64,000 bases of DNA from JAEYZS01 sp964469265 (lineage in GTDB: Bacteria > Bdellovibrionota > Bdellovibrionia > Bdellovibrionales > JAEYZS01), in assembly GCA_964469265.1 (NCBI GenBank), contig CAYXYF010000002.1, positions 81,656 through 145,655 on the forward strand. Reading direction: 5' to 3'. A program made the translations under genes and the position numbers. Below the pieces are notes generated by a model. It was not told the origin of the DNA, made no database searches, and was given only the letters and a program-made list of their open reading frames with translations. Shown in pieces: positions 1 to 8,232 of the stretch (the first letter of the stretch is position 1; every line of letters starts with the position of its first letter).

Positions 1-375
1 AACCTCGTCAATAACATACACTTTGCGGTGATTACGACGGTTCAATGCAGTAAATATCAACGGCACTGTTGCTGGAAAAAACTTAGCCAAGGTCGTCACG
101 CGCGGTGCTGGTCGAAATACTCTAATATCTAGTCCTTGCGCCACGAACACATCTTGTTTTTTCATGATCCAGTCAAACGAGCCTATCCGGTCAACTATAA
201 CTCGAACTCTCACTCCTCGTTTTACAGCTCTTAATAACGCCTCTTCAATTTTTTCAGCGAGATGATCTGCTTCCCAAATATAGACTTCAAACTCGATGGA
301 GTTTTTTGCACGTTCGATATCTGCAATAAGCTGGTCATAAAAATAGGAAGAATCGTAGATGATCATAGATGCCAT
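1..375 (-). CDS. Phospholipase D/cardiolipin synthase-like protein, cut by window edge
   Basis: The reverse strand is open from an ATG at 375 to the left edge, giving the first 125 residues of a protein. The stretch around residues 20-65 (ERAKNSIEFEVYIWEADHL, then RGVRVRVIVDRIGS) is the usual first PLD beta-alpha unit, and residues 116-123 (HRKVYVID) form a complete HxK(x)4D catalytic motif. The second HKD motif would lie outside the window. The family includes cardiolipin synthases, which join phosphatidyl groups at the membrane, and PLD-type hydrolases; this half cannot separate them, and I see no N-terminal membrane segment. The start is uncertain: a second ATG lies at 366 and an in-frame TTG at 423 has a GGAAG upstream. 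Confidence 0.8.
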   Translation of the reverse strand, partial: MASMIIYDSSYFYDQLIADIERAKNSIEFEVYIWEADHLAEKIEEALLRAVKRGVRVRVIVDRIGSFDWIMKKQDVFVAQGLDIRVFRPAPRVTTLAKFFPATVPLIFTALNRRNHRKVYVIDEV

Positions 376-424
376 CTTAACTTTAAGAAAGGATTCCCGC
401 AAGAATCCTTCCTCGATAAGCAAA

Positions 425-2623
425 CTATTCTTGTACTTCCGATGGCTGCGGAAGTCTAAATTGTGGTCCGTCTTTGGGCTCTCCATATTTCCTCTCAGGA
501 CCCGCAAAAGGACGCTGCTGCATTCGTGGGTCAATCGGCGCAGGAGCCACTGGTCCGATGTACGGTGTATGTTGCAACACAGGTTGAATTGACCAATCCG
601 ACACAGGCACATTTAAGCTTTCAAGAGAATATTGCGGATTACAGTTTAATGGAAGACGAGTGTTTCTTGGGCCGTACGCATTTTGGGCATAAAGCTGCCG
701 ACGAACATCCTCTCTTTCCATCATTAAGAAATCCCAGTCTGGAATTTTACAGACAAACTCATTTGGCGGGATTCGAAATATTTCAATAGCACCTGGCGGA
801 GGCGGCACATTTCTTGGAAAAATTCTAAACGGATAATCATCAACTGGAAAAATCGCAACGACATCATTGTAGTTTTCACGTGCGTTCACTCTTTTCATAA
901 ACGGAGTGCGCGCATCTAACGGCAACAAGATAGCAGGATCATAGGTCACCGCAATCTTAAGACCCTGTGTAGAGTGGACCAAGATTCCTCGAGTCTTTAC
1001 TACAAAGTCTAATACCACACAAGGGTCCACCTGGCGTACATCGGCTGGCGGAAAACATCCTGGAGCATTCGGTGGAGTTCCAAAACCTAAAGACTTTGTA
1101 GGAATCGGAAAACTCTCAGGCATTGGTGGAAGATCTGTAGTCTCTCCAGTTGAATACTCTGGTGGAGCCTCTTTGTCTGTGTATTCATAATTGTCGTTAT
1201 ATCGTGGTCTTCGATCTTGTTTAGGCTCTTCTTCTTCAAAGTAGCGATCAGATTGGATGAAGCTATGGTAACGCTCAAGCTCTATTGGAACTGGCCCTTG
1301 AGGATGAGGAGTTAAAATCATTGGAACCCTTGGTCTTCCTAAAACTTCTTTAATGCCTGGAATATTCGGCGTACCGCCTGCAGAGTTTGTTGCAAGTTCT
1401 ACGATAGAATCCTTATCGAGGTTTTTATTGATAAGCTTCATCAAGGCAACCCCTGCTGCAACAACCGCGGCTGCATTTGATGAGCCTTTGTAAATACGCC
1501 CGTCATCTCCTAAAACTTCAGACGGGGCCACGAGTTCGGGCTTGGCAAGAGACTTTGACCTAGAACTTCGCTCAGAGTTTTCTCCGACAGTTAATACATT
1601 AGGATTGTCCGCTGGGTTTAAGAGGCTTTCGTTTTCATCTCGATGCGGAAATACAATATTGTCACCATCAGCAGTGACTCGCAATTTGTCACTTGATGCA
1701 AAGGCATCACCTCTTGCACGCACTTTTATATAAGATGTCCCTTCAGCGATGGTGGTTTCAATGATCTCTCGAGGGTAAAGGGTAAAGCCTTCCTTATTCA
1801 TGCGAGGATCGTCTTCAGGAATTTGACTTAATGCCGATTGAATTGAAGATTCAAAATTTCCATCAAATAAATATAAATCTAAATCTTTTTTTGTTCCGAT
1901 GTGCGGCCGATTTTTAAAATCGTCCCAAGAAAGTACAACTCTTATGTTACAGTTTTTGACCTTAGACTTTTTAGGAAGTTTACATTCCACTGGAAGAGCG
2001 TTGTTCGGTAAATCGTTGAGCTGCACCCAACCATTGTCACCTATGATCACATTGGAGTTGTAAGTTGTGAGCCCAAAATTTCCCGCTGAGTTTATCCAGA
2101 GAATTCCCGCATCTGATGCTCGATTTACGAGAGAATTATAAAAGCCCCGACCATCATAATTACTGCCATATTCAATGACCATGGAGTGTAAGATAACATC
2201 AACTTCGTTTGCAATAGCATCGTCTATGGCCCAACTAAAATTGCTGTAACCATCGGCTTTATAAAGATAGATGATCGGAGCAAAGCGCCAGTTTGAATAA
2301 TCTTTGGTCATGTACTGCGTGATGATCTGAGCCATCACAAGACCGTGTTTGTTATCAACTGGCTGGTAGTCGCCCGCGTCTCGTTGTTTATAGACAGTTT
2401 GTATCGGAATTGTGTAGTTCATTTCATCTTCATAACCATCGAAACCATAATCTAGGACTGCAATCTTCACCCGATGATCGGGGCGATTTCTTTTGAGTTC
2501 TTGAAAGTACTTATCAAATCCTAATTGCTGAATGTTCTTATCGATATCTTGGACACTCGCTGCGTAAGCCATCTGAAAACCACATAAGCTCGTAACCAAA
2601 ATAATATTAAACAACTGCTTCAT
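425..2623 (-). CDS. Secreted subtilisin-family (S8) serine protease with large insert
   Basis: A 732-residue protein with a signal peptide (about 1-22, ending AYA). The S8 catalytic triad is visible: Asp58 in AVLDYGFDG, His93 in NKHGLVMA, Ser382 in KGSSNAAAVVAAGVAL; the oxyanion Asn182 is in INSAGNFG. About 200 residues separate the oxyanion Asn from the Ser, against roughly 65 in classical subtilisins. The insert contains VVLSWDDF and DLDLYLFDG, which resemble a PPC/jelly-roll beta domain. Residues from about 430 onward are Pro- and acid-rich, with no domain I recognise. The ATG at 2623 is preferred over the one at 2629 because GGAG lies 8 nt upstream of it. It lies 31 bp downstream of the Tyr-rich gene on the same strand, so co-transcription is likely. 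The substrate is unknown. Confidence 0.85.
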   Translation of the reverse strand: MKQLFNIILVTSLCGFQMAYAASVQDIDKNIQQLGFDKYFQELKRNRPDHRVKIAVLDYGFDGYEDEMNYTIPIQTVYKQRDAGDYQPVDNKHGLVMAQIITQYMTKDYSNWRFAPIIYLYKADGYSNFSWAIDDAIANEVDVILHSMVIEYGSNYDGRGFYNSLVNRASDAGILWINSAGNFGLTTYNSNVIIGDNGWVQLNDLPNNALPVECKLPKKSKVKNCNIRVVLSWDDFKNRPHIGTKKDLDLYLFDGNFESSIQSALSQIPEDDPRMNKEGFTLYPREIIETTIAEGTSYIKVRARGDAFASSDKLRVTADGDNIVFPHRDENESLLNPADNPNVLTVGENSERSSRSKSLAKPELVAPSEVLGDDGRIYKGSSNAAAVVAAGVALMKLINKNLDKDSIVELATNSAGGTPNIPGIKEVLGRPRVPMILTPHPQGPVPIELERYHSFIQSDRYFEEEEPKQDRRPRYNDNYEYTDKEAPPEYSTGETTDLPPMPESFPIPTKSLGFGTPPNAPGCFPPADVRQVDPCVVLDFVVKTRGILVHSTQGLKIAVTYDPAILLPLDARTPFMKRVNARENYNDVVAIFPVDDYPFRIFPRNVPPPPGAIEIFRIPPNEFVCKIPDWDFLMMEREDVRRQLYAQNAYGPRNTRLPLNCNPQYSLESLNVPVSDWSIQPVLQHTPYIGPVAPAPIDPRMQQRPFAGPERKYGEPKDGPQFRLPQPSEVQE

Positions 2624-2654
2624 ATACATAACTCCATGAACTTACATTCGGAAA

Positions 2655-3158
2655 CTACCACGCTCTGTACCAGTAGTAGTTACATCCGCTGTAATTGTAA
2701 GTGTAATAAGGGTAATAGTTATAAGAGACGTAATAGTTATAATAGTAGAGTGGAATATAGTAGTTGTAATAACGTGGATATGGATTGTAATACCAGTAAT
2801 GATACCAACTTTGTCGAGGAGAATCTTGATCAAGCTCATCTAAAGCTGCAAGTGATGATAAGACTTCCTCTGATTTAACCTTGTCACTTTCTTCAAGCGG
2901 AACGAAGGAAAGGTTATCTAAAGTTTTTGCGTTCACTTCATCGACCTGATCAAGCAAACTCTTAGATTCTAGGACAAAAAGTTTTCCGTTTTCATCTCGC
3001 TTGACAAGAATTGATTGAGGTATTTTTGCCTTTACATCGGCTGAAATTTTTTCTCCTGGGAAATTTACTACCTCATTATTAAGGTCCGTTGGGTGTCGAT
3101 CCGCTTGAGCCAGCGCCAAGAAAGGAACAAGGGCTATTAATAAGATAAACTGTTTCAT
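2655..3158 (-). CDS. Secreted protein with tyrosine-rich C-terminus
   Basis: A 167-residue protein with a clear signal peptide (MKQFILLIALVPFLALAQA). The middle is an ordinary charged segment (about 20-115). From about residue 116 to the end the composition changes abruptly: nearly every second residue is Tyr, in NYY, YYNYY and WYHYWYY strings, with scattered Trp, Asn and Pro and one Cys. I recognise no family. Tyr-rich tails occur in adhesive, cross-linked or amyloid-like extracellular proteins, so a structural or surface role is a guess. The ATG is preceded by AAAGGAGT. It lies just upstream of the secreted S8 protease on the same strand. Confidence 0.75.
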   Translation of the reverse strand: MKQFILLIALVPFLALAQADRHPTDLNNEVVNFPGEKISADVKAKIPQSILVKRDENGKLFVLESKSLLDQVDEVNAKTLDNLSFVPLEESDKVKSEEVLSSLAALDELDQDSPRQSWYHYWYYNPYPRYYNYYIPLYYYNYYVSYNYYPYYTYNYSGCNYYWYRAW

Positions 3159-3311
3159 AAACGACTCCTTTGCTTAAAGTGTAAGTACATCTGAAATAAG
3201 AAAATCTCAATGGGGCGTTACACACCCAAAGAGTTGTGGAAGTAACTTAATCAAAAACATGGAATTAATTCAGAACGCTGTTCGAGCAAAGAGGTGTATA
3301 TAAATTCACAC

Positions 3312-3344
3312 AAAAAAAAGGTCGTCCGATTAGGGACGACCTTT
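3312..3344 (-). terminator. Strong Rho-independent terminator
   Basis: On the reverse strand an 11-bp perfect stem (AAAGGTCGTCC pairing with GGACGACCTTT, loop of 6) runs straight into a U tract encoded by the A run at 3312-3319. It lies 27 bp past the stop codon of the 80-residue protein at 3372 and separates that gene from the Tyr-rich/protease pair. Confidence 0.85.
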
Positions 3345-3371
3345 GCTCTCATCAAATTCATTGTGGTTACA

Positions 3372-3614
3372 CTATCGTGTAGTTCCTCTTTGATTTTGAT
3401 CTGGAGAGCGGTTACTCGGATTACTATTTCTAGCACTTCGAGTAATTGGTGTATCGTTGACTTCGTGAGTATCGTGCACTGCCTCACGGTCTTCTCGTTC
3501 GTTTCCCGTTGATGGATCAATTCTATTTCTAGCAATATCCTCATCAGGGTCGTAATGTCTTTGAGAAGATTGTTTTTTATTTATTCCCTTCGAAAATTCA
3601 CTAAATGATGACAT
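3372..3614 (-). CDS. Small hydrophilic, probably disordered protein
   Basis: An 80-residue protein rich in Arg, Asp, Glu, Asn and Ser, with almost no hydrophobic residues after position 12, so probably intrinsically disordered. There is no signal peptide, membrane segment or recognised domain. The ATG has AGGGAG at good spacing, and an excellent intrinsic terminator follows the stop codon. Together these make a tidy single-gene transcription unit and argue that it is a real gene. The composition recalls small stress or spore-coat-like hydrophilins, but I cannot assign a function. Confidence 0.65.
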   Translation of the reverse strand: MSSFSEFSKGINKKQSSQRHYDPDEDIARNRIDPSTGNEREDREAVHDTHEVNDTPITRSARNSNPSNRSPDQNQRGTTR

Positions 3615-3749
3615 ACAAAACTCCCTTTTTTGTTATCAATTAGTGTAGCAACCCTCATGCCGCATCGAAGACAAAATACATTGCATTTTTTGAAAGTTTG
3701 AAGTCAAAATAACTCAAGTCTTAGGAAATATTACCCAAAGGGTTTAGTT

Positions 3750-4385
3750 TTGAGTCAACATTCGAACACTTTTGATAAAAAATACTTTGACGATCTTTAC
3801 CCAGAAGCCGACACAATCGACGGCGACTACAACTCTAAGGATCATGCAAAATATCTATCGTCTTTGTTCCGTCTTATGGGCATCCACGGAAGTAGAATCT
3901 ATGATTTCGGCTTCGGCAAGGGCACGCTCCTAAAAGATATTGCGAAAAACTTAGAAGCTACACATATTGCTGGGTGCGATGTCTCCGTCTATGCCTTTAA
4001 TAAACTTAAACAAAAACAGTGGGCACATGATTGGAAGCTCAAAGTGTCTGACATCCACAGCCTCAAGATTCCAAAGCGGCCTTATGATCTCGGATTATGC
4101 AATTCTGTTTTACAGTACATTCCAGACAAACATCTTGAGAAAAGTATTGCGGTAATGGCCTCATCATGTAAGTATTTATATCTTCATGTTCCTTCCAAAG
4201 AAGATTACATAATTCTAAAGCGGGATTTATCATTTAGTGATCCCTATGCGATCCAAAGAAGCGATCGTCACTACAAAAAGTTATTATCTAAGTATTTTCA
4301 CTTTGTTTCGTGGGGGCTACTTGAATCCAAAAACTTTCATTCGCATAGCAGCTCCCCTTTTTCTGACAGTCTATACCGATTTTAA
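3750..4385 (+). CDS. SAM-dependent methyltransferase, class I
   Basis: A 211-residue protein with methyltransferase motif I at about residues 50-60 (IYDFGFGKGTLLKDIAKN), an acidic post-I strand (IAGCDVSVYAF) and a motif IV-like LGLCNSVLQYIPD. This is the layout of small Methyltransf_11/25-type enzymes. The substrate is unknown. It starts at a TTG with AAAGGG 7 nt upstream. The sensor kinase at 4410 begins 24 bp after its stop codon with its own SD, so the two are probably one operon; a role of methylation in that signalling is speculative. Confidence 0.75.
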   Translation: MSQHSNTFDKKYFDDLYPEADTIDGDYNSKDHAKYLSSLFRLMGIHGSRIYDFGFGKGTLLKDIAKNLEATHIAGCDVSVYAFNKLKQKQWAHDWKLKVSDIHSLKIPKRPYDLGLCNSVLQYIPDKHLEKSIAVMASSCKYLYLHVPSKEDYIILKRDLSFSDPYAIQRSDRHYKKLLSKYFHFVSWGLLESKNFHSHSSSPFSDSLYRF

Positions 4386-4409
4386 ATTAAATTTTATGGA
4401 GCGCAAAAA

Positions 4410-5981
4410 ATGATACGCAACTATCGAGGGAGAGTCTTTTATAAAACATTTGCAGTCCTTCTGCCTGTGGCCTTCATCATTAGCGCGCTTATATTCGTCA
4501 CATACATTAAAACCTCGTTTGAAGACATTCGGGCTCAACTTGTCTTAAAAGATTCTTCATTTGCTTCTTTTGAGGCATCCGAGAATTTAAGACACGTTAT
4601 TAGTGAAAAGGTGAACATTCTTGTTGCCGCAGCTGCCACTCTTTCAACTAGCTTTGGTGATGATCGCGCACGCTTTCTTTCTGGCGCGCATGCCATACGC
4701 GAGTCCTCTCCTGGCTTTTTTTCTATTTCATGGGTTGATCCATCAGAAGTCGTCAGGTGGGTAGTGTCTGATGAGGAGGTGCCAGCTGCTTTAAACCAAA
4801 AGCTTAGATCTGATGTGAAAGGATATATTGAAGAATCACGTGTTACGGGACAACCGCAGCTCAGTCATGTCGGCAATCTTTATTCTGGACTAAGGGGCTT
4901 TGTTGTTTTTGTGCCAATTTACACACGCGACAAATTATTTAAAGGTTGGGTCGCTGGCACAATCGTCGTTGAAGACTTCTTACATGACTTTTTTAGTAAA
5001 CGTCTAAAGGACGACAGCTTGGGCGTATTAATGAAATGGAAGAATCAAGATTCTTATATTTTTCAGTTAGGAGAAGCTCGCCCTCCCGATTCATATTCGT
5101 TACGATTTGAAACTAAAATTTATAATCAGATCTTAGATGTTGCAGTTAGTAAGGATCCTGCAACATTAATCAAGAAACAAAAGACGCACTGGAATTTAAT
5201 TTTTATTTCTTTCTACGTCGCGATTGCTGCAATTGCGATCTTTTTGTTTTACGTTATACGTACGCAGTTTAAAGTTATGAAATTATACAGTGACCTAAGA
5301 CGCGATAAAGCCATAATTAGTGTTCTCAGCCACGATATTGCGACCCCTTTAACTATTCTCATTGAGAGTGCAAAAAGACTAAAAGAAAAGGTAGGAGATA
5401 AACTCCAAGGAGAAGTCGATCGCATTCTACGGTCCGCAGAGAAGCAAAAAGATCTACTTACTAAGGCACGGGCTTTCCATGCTACGAATCTTGGTAAAAC
5501 AAAAATTTACATTGAGCCCGTCGACGTCTCTGAGCTTATTACAGAAACCCTTTCACTTTATAGTGATCGTTTAAGTGAAAAAAATATTTCTTACAAAGTG
5601 GATATGAAGGATGGGTTACTTCGTGTTTTAGCAGATCCAATGTCTGCAGCCCACAACGTGCTTGGAAATGTTATAAGTAACGCGATAAAATTCTCTCGCA
5701 GCGGCACAAAAATTACACTAAGCACCTACAGATATAAAAAAAGCTACGTCGTCATAGAGGTTAAAGATCAAGGCTCTGGCATACCTAAAGAAATTATTAA
5801 CTCGCTTTTTGATTACAGCAGCCACTCTACCCGAACAGGCACTCATGGCGAAACCGGAACAGGACTTGGGATGCTACAAATAAAGGCATTCATGGAGTAC
5901 TACAAAGGCGCAGTAGAAGTCTCCTCTGATGAGAATGGCACAACAATTAGGCTAATATTCCGTGATGCTGATCAAGTCTAA
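4410..5981 (+). CDS. Membrane sensor histidine kinase with CHASE-like input domain
   Basis: A 523-residue protein with transmembrane segments at about 12-33 and 261-283 flanking a roughly 225-residue extracytoplasmic domain. Its ISWVDPSEVVRWVV and GFVVFVPIYTRDKLFKGWVAG stretches resemble CHASE sensor domains. The cytoplasmic part has an H-box (VLSHDIATPLTIL, phospho-acceptor His308) followed by an HATPase domain with N-box (NVISNAIKFS), G1 (DQGSGIP) and G2 (GTGLGM) motifs. The H-box has DIATP in place of the common ELRTP. An SD (GGAGCG) lies 7 nt before the ATG. No response regulator is adjacent, so its partner is elsewhere; it may work with the preceding methyltransferase. Confidence 0.9.
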   Translation: MIRNYRGRVFYKTFAVLLPVAFIISALIFVTYIKTSFEDIRAQLVLKDSSFASFEASENLRHVISEKVNILVAAAATLSTSFGDDRARFLSGAHAIRESSPGFFSISWVDPSEVVRWVVSDEEVPAALNQKLRSDVKGYIEESRVTGQPQLSHVGNLYSGLRGFVVFVPIYTRDKLFKGWVAGTIVVEDFLHDFFSKRLKDDSLGVLMKWKNQDSYIFQLGEARPPDSYSLRFETKIYNQILDVAVSKDPATLIKKQKTHWNLIFISFYVAIAAIAIFLFYVIRTQFKVMKLYSDLRRDKAIISVLSHDIATPLTILIESAKRLKEKVGDKLQGEVDRILRSAEKQKDLLTKARAFHATNLGKTKIYIEPVDVSELITETLSLYSDRLSEKNISYKVDMKDGLLRVLADPMSAAHNVLGNVISNAIKFSRSGTKITLSTYRYKKSYVVIEVKDQGSGIPKEIINSLFDYSSHSTRTGTHGETGTGLGMLQIKAFMEYYKGAVEVSSDENGTTIRLIFRDADQV

Positions 5982-6075
5982 TTATACTGATTATTAACTC
6001 AAAATTAAGATTTTGTGTCTCAAGTTTATACGCAGTTTCTCCGATATAAAAGATTGAAATAGTAAGGGGGAATCT

Positions 6076-7095
6076 GTGTTCAATTCGAAATCTTTGGCTA
6101 TGCTGGTCTCAACTTCCTTTTGTTTTATAGTTATCATCGGTTTTCAAAACTGCGCTCAACCGATTGGCGATATCGGAATGAATTCAAGCCTTGGAGCAAA
6201 GTGTATCATCGCGACTTCCCATGACAATGTTTCACTAAATCAAAAATTGACAATTAATTTCAATTACTCCCCTGCCTACCTCAGAGCTCAACTTGTTATT
6301 ATGAATGATGGCACTGGGGCCTTCACGGATCACTATGTTACGGAGCCTGGTAATTTTGATGTGACTTATACAAAGACAAACCAAGCTGGTGATTACACAG
6401 TACACGGATTTCTTTTTGACGAATTTGGAACTCGCGTTGGCCAGTGTGCGAGATCTTATAAAGTCCTAGGTGGTACCGAGCCACCACCTCCACCGCCAAC
6501 ACAAACCTATGTTTGGCACAAAAGTGCTTGGGGCACTTGTAGCGCCAATGCATGTGGATCAACTGGTACGCAAACAAGAACCGTTTATTGCAAACGCCAG
6601 AGCGATAATCAAAAGGTGAATGACTCTAACTGTTCAGGGGCAAAGCCATTAACATCTCAAAACTGTTCTGCATCAGCTTGTAGCTACACCTATTCATGGT
6701 ACACAAGTCCATGGAGCGGCTGTAGCGCCAGCGGGTGTAATATATCTGGAACAAAAACACGCGAGGTCTATTGTAAACGTAGTGATGGTTCAAAGGTCTC
6801 AGATAGCAGTTGCAGTGGTACAAAACCGCCAAACTCTGAAAACTGTACTTCCATGAACTGCACATACTCGTGGGTTACAGGAAACTGGGGAGCTTGTAGC
6901 GCAACTGCTTGCGGTCAGACTGGAACTCAGACCCGCTCGGTGAACTGTCGAAGAAGCGATGGAACTAATGTTGGCGCAAACAACTGCTCAAGTAGCAAAC
7001 CAGATTCTTCTAAAAACTGTACGAAGTCTGGCTGCGGTGGCGGTGGCGGAGGCGGCGGTGGCGGCCACCCTGGTCCTCCGTCACAAGTTGAATAA
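6076..7095 (+). CDS. Lipoprotein with three thrombospondin type 1-like repeats
   Basis: A 339-residue protein starting at GTG with a strong SD (AAGGGGGAA). A hydrophobic leader ends in a lipobox-like FQNC (Cys26), so the protein is probably lipid anchored. Residues about 40-130 look like a beta-sandwich (Ig-like) region. After a poly-Pro linker (about 135-143) come three similar modules of about 58 residues (about 144-200, 203-260, 262-318). Each has W-x(3-5)-W-x(2)-C, a T[QK]TR[TES]V[YN]C motif and a C-terminal NC[ST] motif, the conserved features of thrombospondin type 1 repeats. The end is a poly-Gly run followed by HPGPPSQVE. A role in adhesion or prey/surface contact is inferred only from the domain type. 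Confidence 0.8.
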   Translation: MFNSKSLAMLVSTSFCFIVIIGFQNCAQPIGDIGMNSSLGAKCIIATSHDNVSLNQKLTINFNYSPAYLRAQLVIMNDGTGAFTDHYVTEPGNFDVTYTKTNQAGDYTVHGFLFDEFGTRVGQCARSYKVLGGTEPPPPPPTQTYVWHKSAWGTCSANACGSTGTQTRTVYCKRQSDNQKVNDSNCSGAKPLTSQNCSASACSYTYSWYTSPWSGCSASGCNISGTKTREVYCKRSDGSKVSDSSCSGTKPPNSENCTSMNCTYSWVTGNWGACSATACGQTGTQTRSVNCRRSDGTNVGANNCSSSKPDSSKNCTKSGCGGGGGGGGGGHPGPPSQVE

Positions 7096-7110
7096 CTTTG
7101 TGCGCTGTTC

Positions 7111-7137
7111 TTGACACTTTTCTGGGGTTAGAATACT
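7111..7137 (+). promoter_or_regulatory. Candidate sigma-70-like promoter for prs
   Basis: A perfect TTGACA (7111-7116) is followed after 15 bp by AATACT (7132-7137), with transcription expected to begin near 7143. The ATG of prs is at 7151 and has no SD upstream, so the mRNA would carry a very short leader. The spacer is shorter than ideal. Confidence 0.35.
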
Positions 7138-7150
7138 TCTGTCTTGACCG

Positions 7151-8095
7151 ATGGATCAGCTCAAAATTATCGCTGGAAATTCTAACCCTGAACTTGCTCA
7201 AAATATCGCCTCTGCGATATCCGTGAACTTGTCTCCCACAATGCTTAAACGCTTTGCGGACGGAGAAATTCAAGTCGAAATCCATGACAATGTTCGCGGC
7301 GCTGATGTTTATATTGTTCAAAGCACTTGTCCGCCCTCTAACGAAAACTACATGGAACTGTTTATCATGATCGACGCTCTAAAAAGAGCCTCGGCTGCAC
7401 GGATCACTGCGGTTATGCCTTATTATGGATATGCTAGGCAGGATCGGAAGGTTGCACCAAGAGCACCTATCTCTGCAAAGTTAATGGCAGATCTTTTAAC
7501 TACCGCTGGAGCAAATAGAGTGGTGAGTGTGGATCTTCATGCAGGCCAGATTCAAGGTTTCTTTGATGTTCCAGTGGACCATTTGTTTTCAATTCCATCC
7601 CTTGCGCGGGCTTGGAGAGAAAATTGGGGTTATGGAGAAGATTTTGTTGTCGTCAGCCCAGATGCGGGCGGTGTTGAACGGGCTAGAGCTTTTGCAAAAC
7701 GCTTAGAAGCTCCGATTGCAATTATTGATAAACGCCGAACGGGACCCAACGAGGCCAGAGCCTATAACCTCATCGGTGAGGTCCAAGGCAAGTTTGCCGT
7801 AATTATTGATGATATGATCGATACTGCGGGCACCCTGACTCAAGCTGCTGAAACTATTATGAAAAACGGTGCTATAAAGGTCGCAGCGGTTGCTACGCAC
7901 CCTGTTTTATCTGGTCCCGCGATACAGAGAATCTCTGATAGCGCTCTGGATTTTGTGGTCGTAACAGATTCAATCCCACTTAAAGAGGCCGCAAAACAGA
8001 CTGGAAAGTATAAAATTATCTCCGTTGCACCCCTTATTGCTGAGGCAATAAAAAGAATTCACAGCAACGAGTCTGTTTCCTCTCTTTTTATCTGA
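7151..8095 (+). CDS. prs: Ribose-phosphate pyrophosphokinase
   Basis: A 314-residue cytosolic enzyme that makes PRPP from ribose 5-phosphate and ATP, feeding purine, pyrimidine, NAD and His/Trp synthesis. The length is that of class I enzymes. Visible motifs are the N-terminal FADGEIQVEIHDNVRG, the ATP loop region YYGYARQDRK, DLHAGQIQGFFDVPVDHL, and the PRPP-binding VIIDDMIDTAGTL. It is the first gene of the prs-rplY-pth-ychF order common in Proteobacteria. The ATG at 7151 has no recognisable SD, so initiation may use a very short leader. Confidence 0.96.
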   Translation: MDQLKIIAGNSNPELAQNIASAISVNLSPTMLKRFADGEIQVEIHDNVRGADVYIVQSTCPPSNENYMELFIMIDALKRASAARITAVMPYYGYARQDRKVAPRAPISAKLMADLLTTAGANRVVSVDLHAGQIQGFFDVPVDHLFSIPSLARAWRENWGYGEDFVVVSPDAGGVERARAFAKRLEAPIAIIDKRRTGPNEARAYNLIGEVQGKFAVIIDDMIDTAGTLTQAAETIMKNGAIKVAAVATHPVLSGPAIQRISDSALDFVVVTDSIPLKEAAKQTGKYKIISVAPLIAEAIKRIHSNESVSSLFI

Positions 8096-8183
8096 TAAAA
8101 ACGATAAATTGTTTGAACTTTTAACGCCTTCAAGTTACTTAATTCCTTCGTATTTTTATTAACCAATAACTCGATGATATCCT

Positions 8184-8205
8184 CAGTAACGGGTTACCCT
8201 TACTG
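8184..8205 (+). promoter_or_regulatory. Hairpin in the rplY 5' leader
   Basis: CAGTAA (8184-8189) pairs with TTACTG (8200-8205), and GGG (8191-8193) with CCC (8197-8199), with one bulged C. This gives a compact 9-bp hairpin 27 nt before the rplY start codon and just before its SD (GAGAGGA). bL25 is known to control its own translation in E. coli, so an autoregulatory site is possible, but nothing here proves it. Confidence 0.35.
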
Positions 8206-8232
8206 TAGCGAAGAAAGTAGAGAGGAAAAATC

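Noticed and set aside
463..789. Forward open frame opposite the S8 protease gene
   Set aside because: It is antisense to a protein with a full catalytic triad and signal peptide and has no SD or recognisable domain.
2636..2878. Asn/Tyr/Ser-rich forward and Ile/Thr-rich reverse frames
   Set aside because: They are shadows of the Tyr-rich coding sequence, whose repetitive codons open other frames.
7040..7066. Poly-Gly coding run as a simple-sequence repeat or phase-variable tract
   Set aside because: The codons are imperfect GGC/GGT/GGA mixtures, so slippage-driven variation is not specially indicated.
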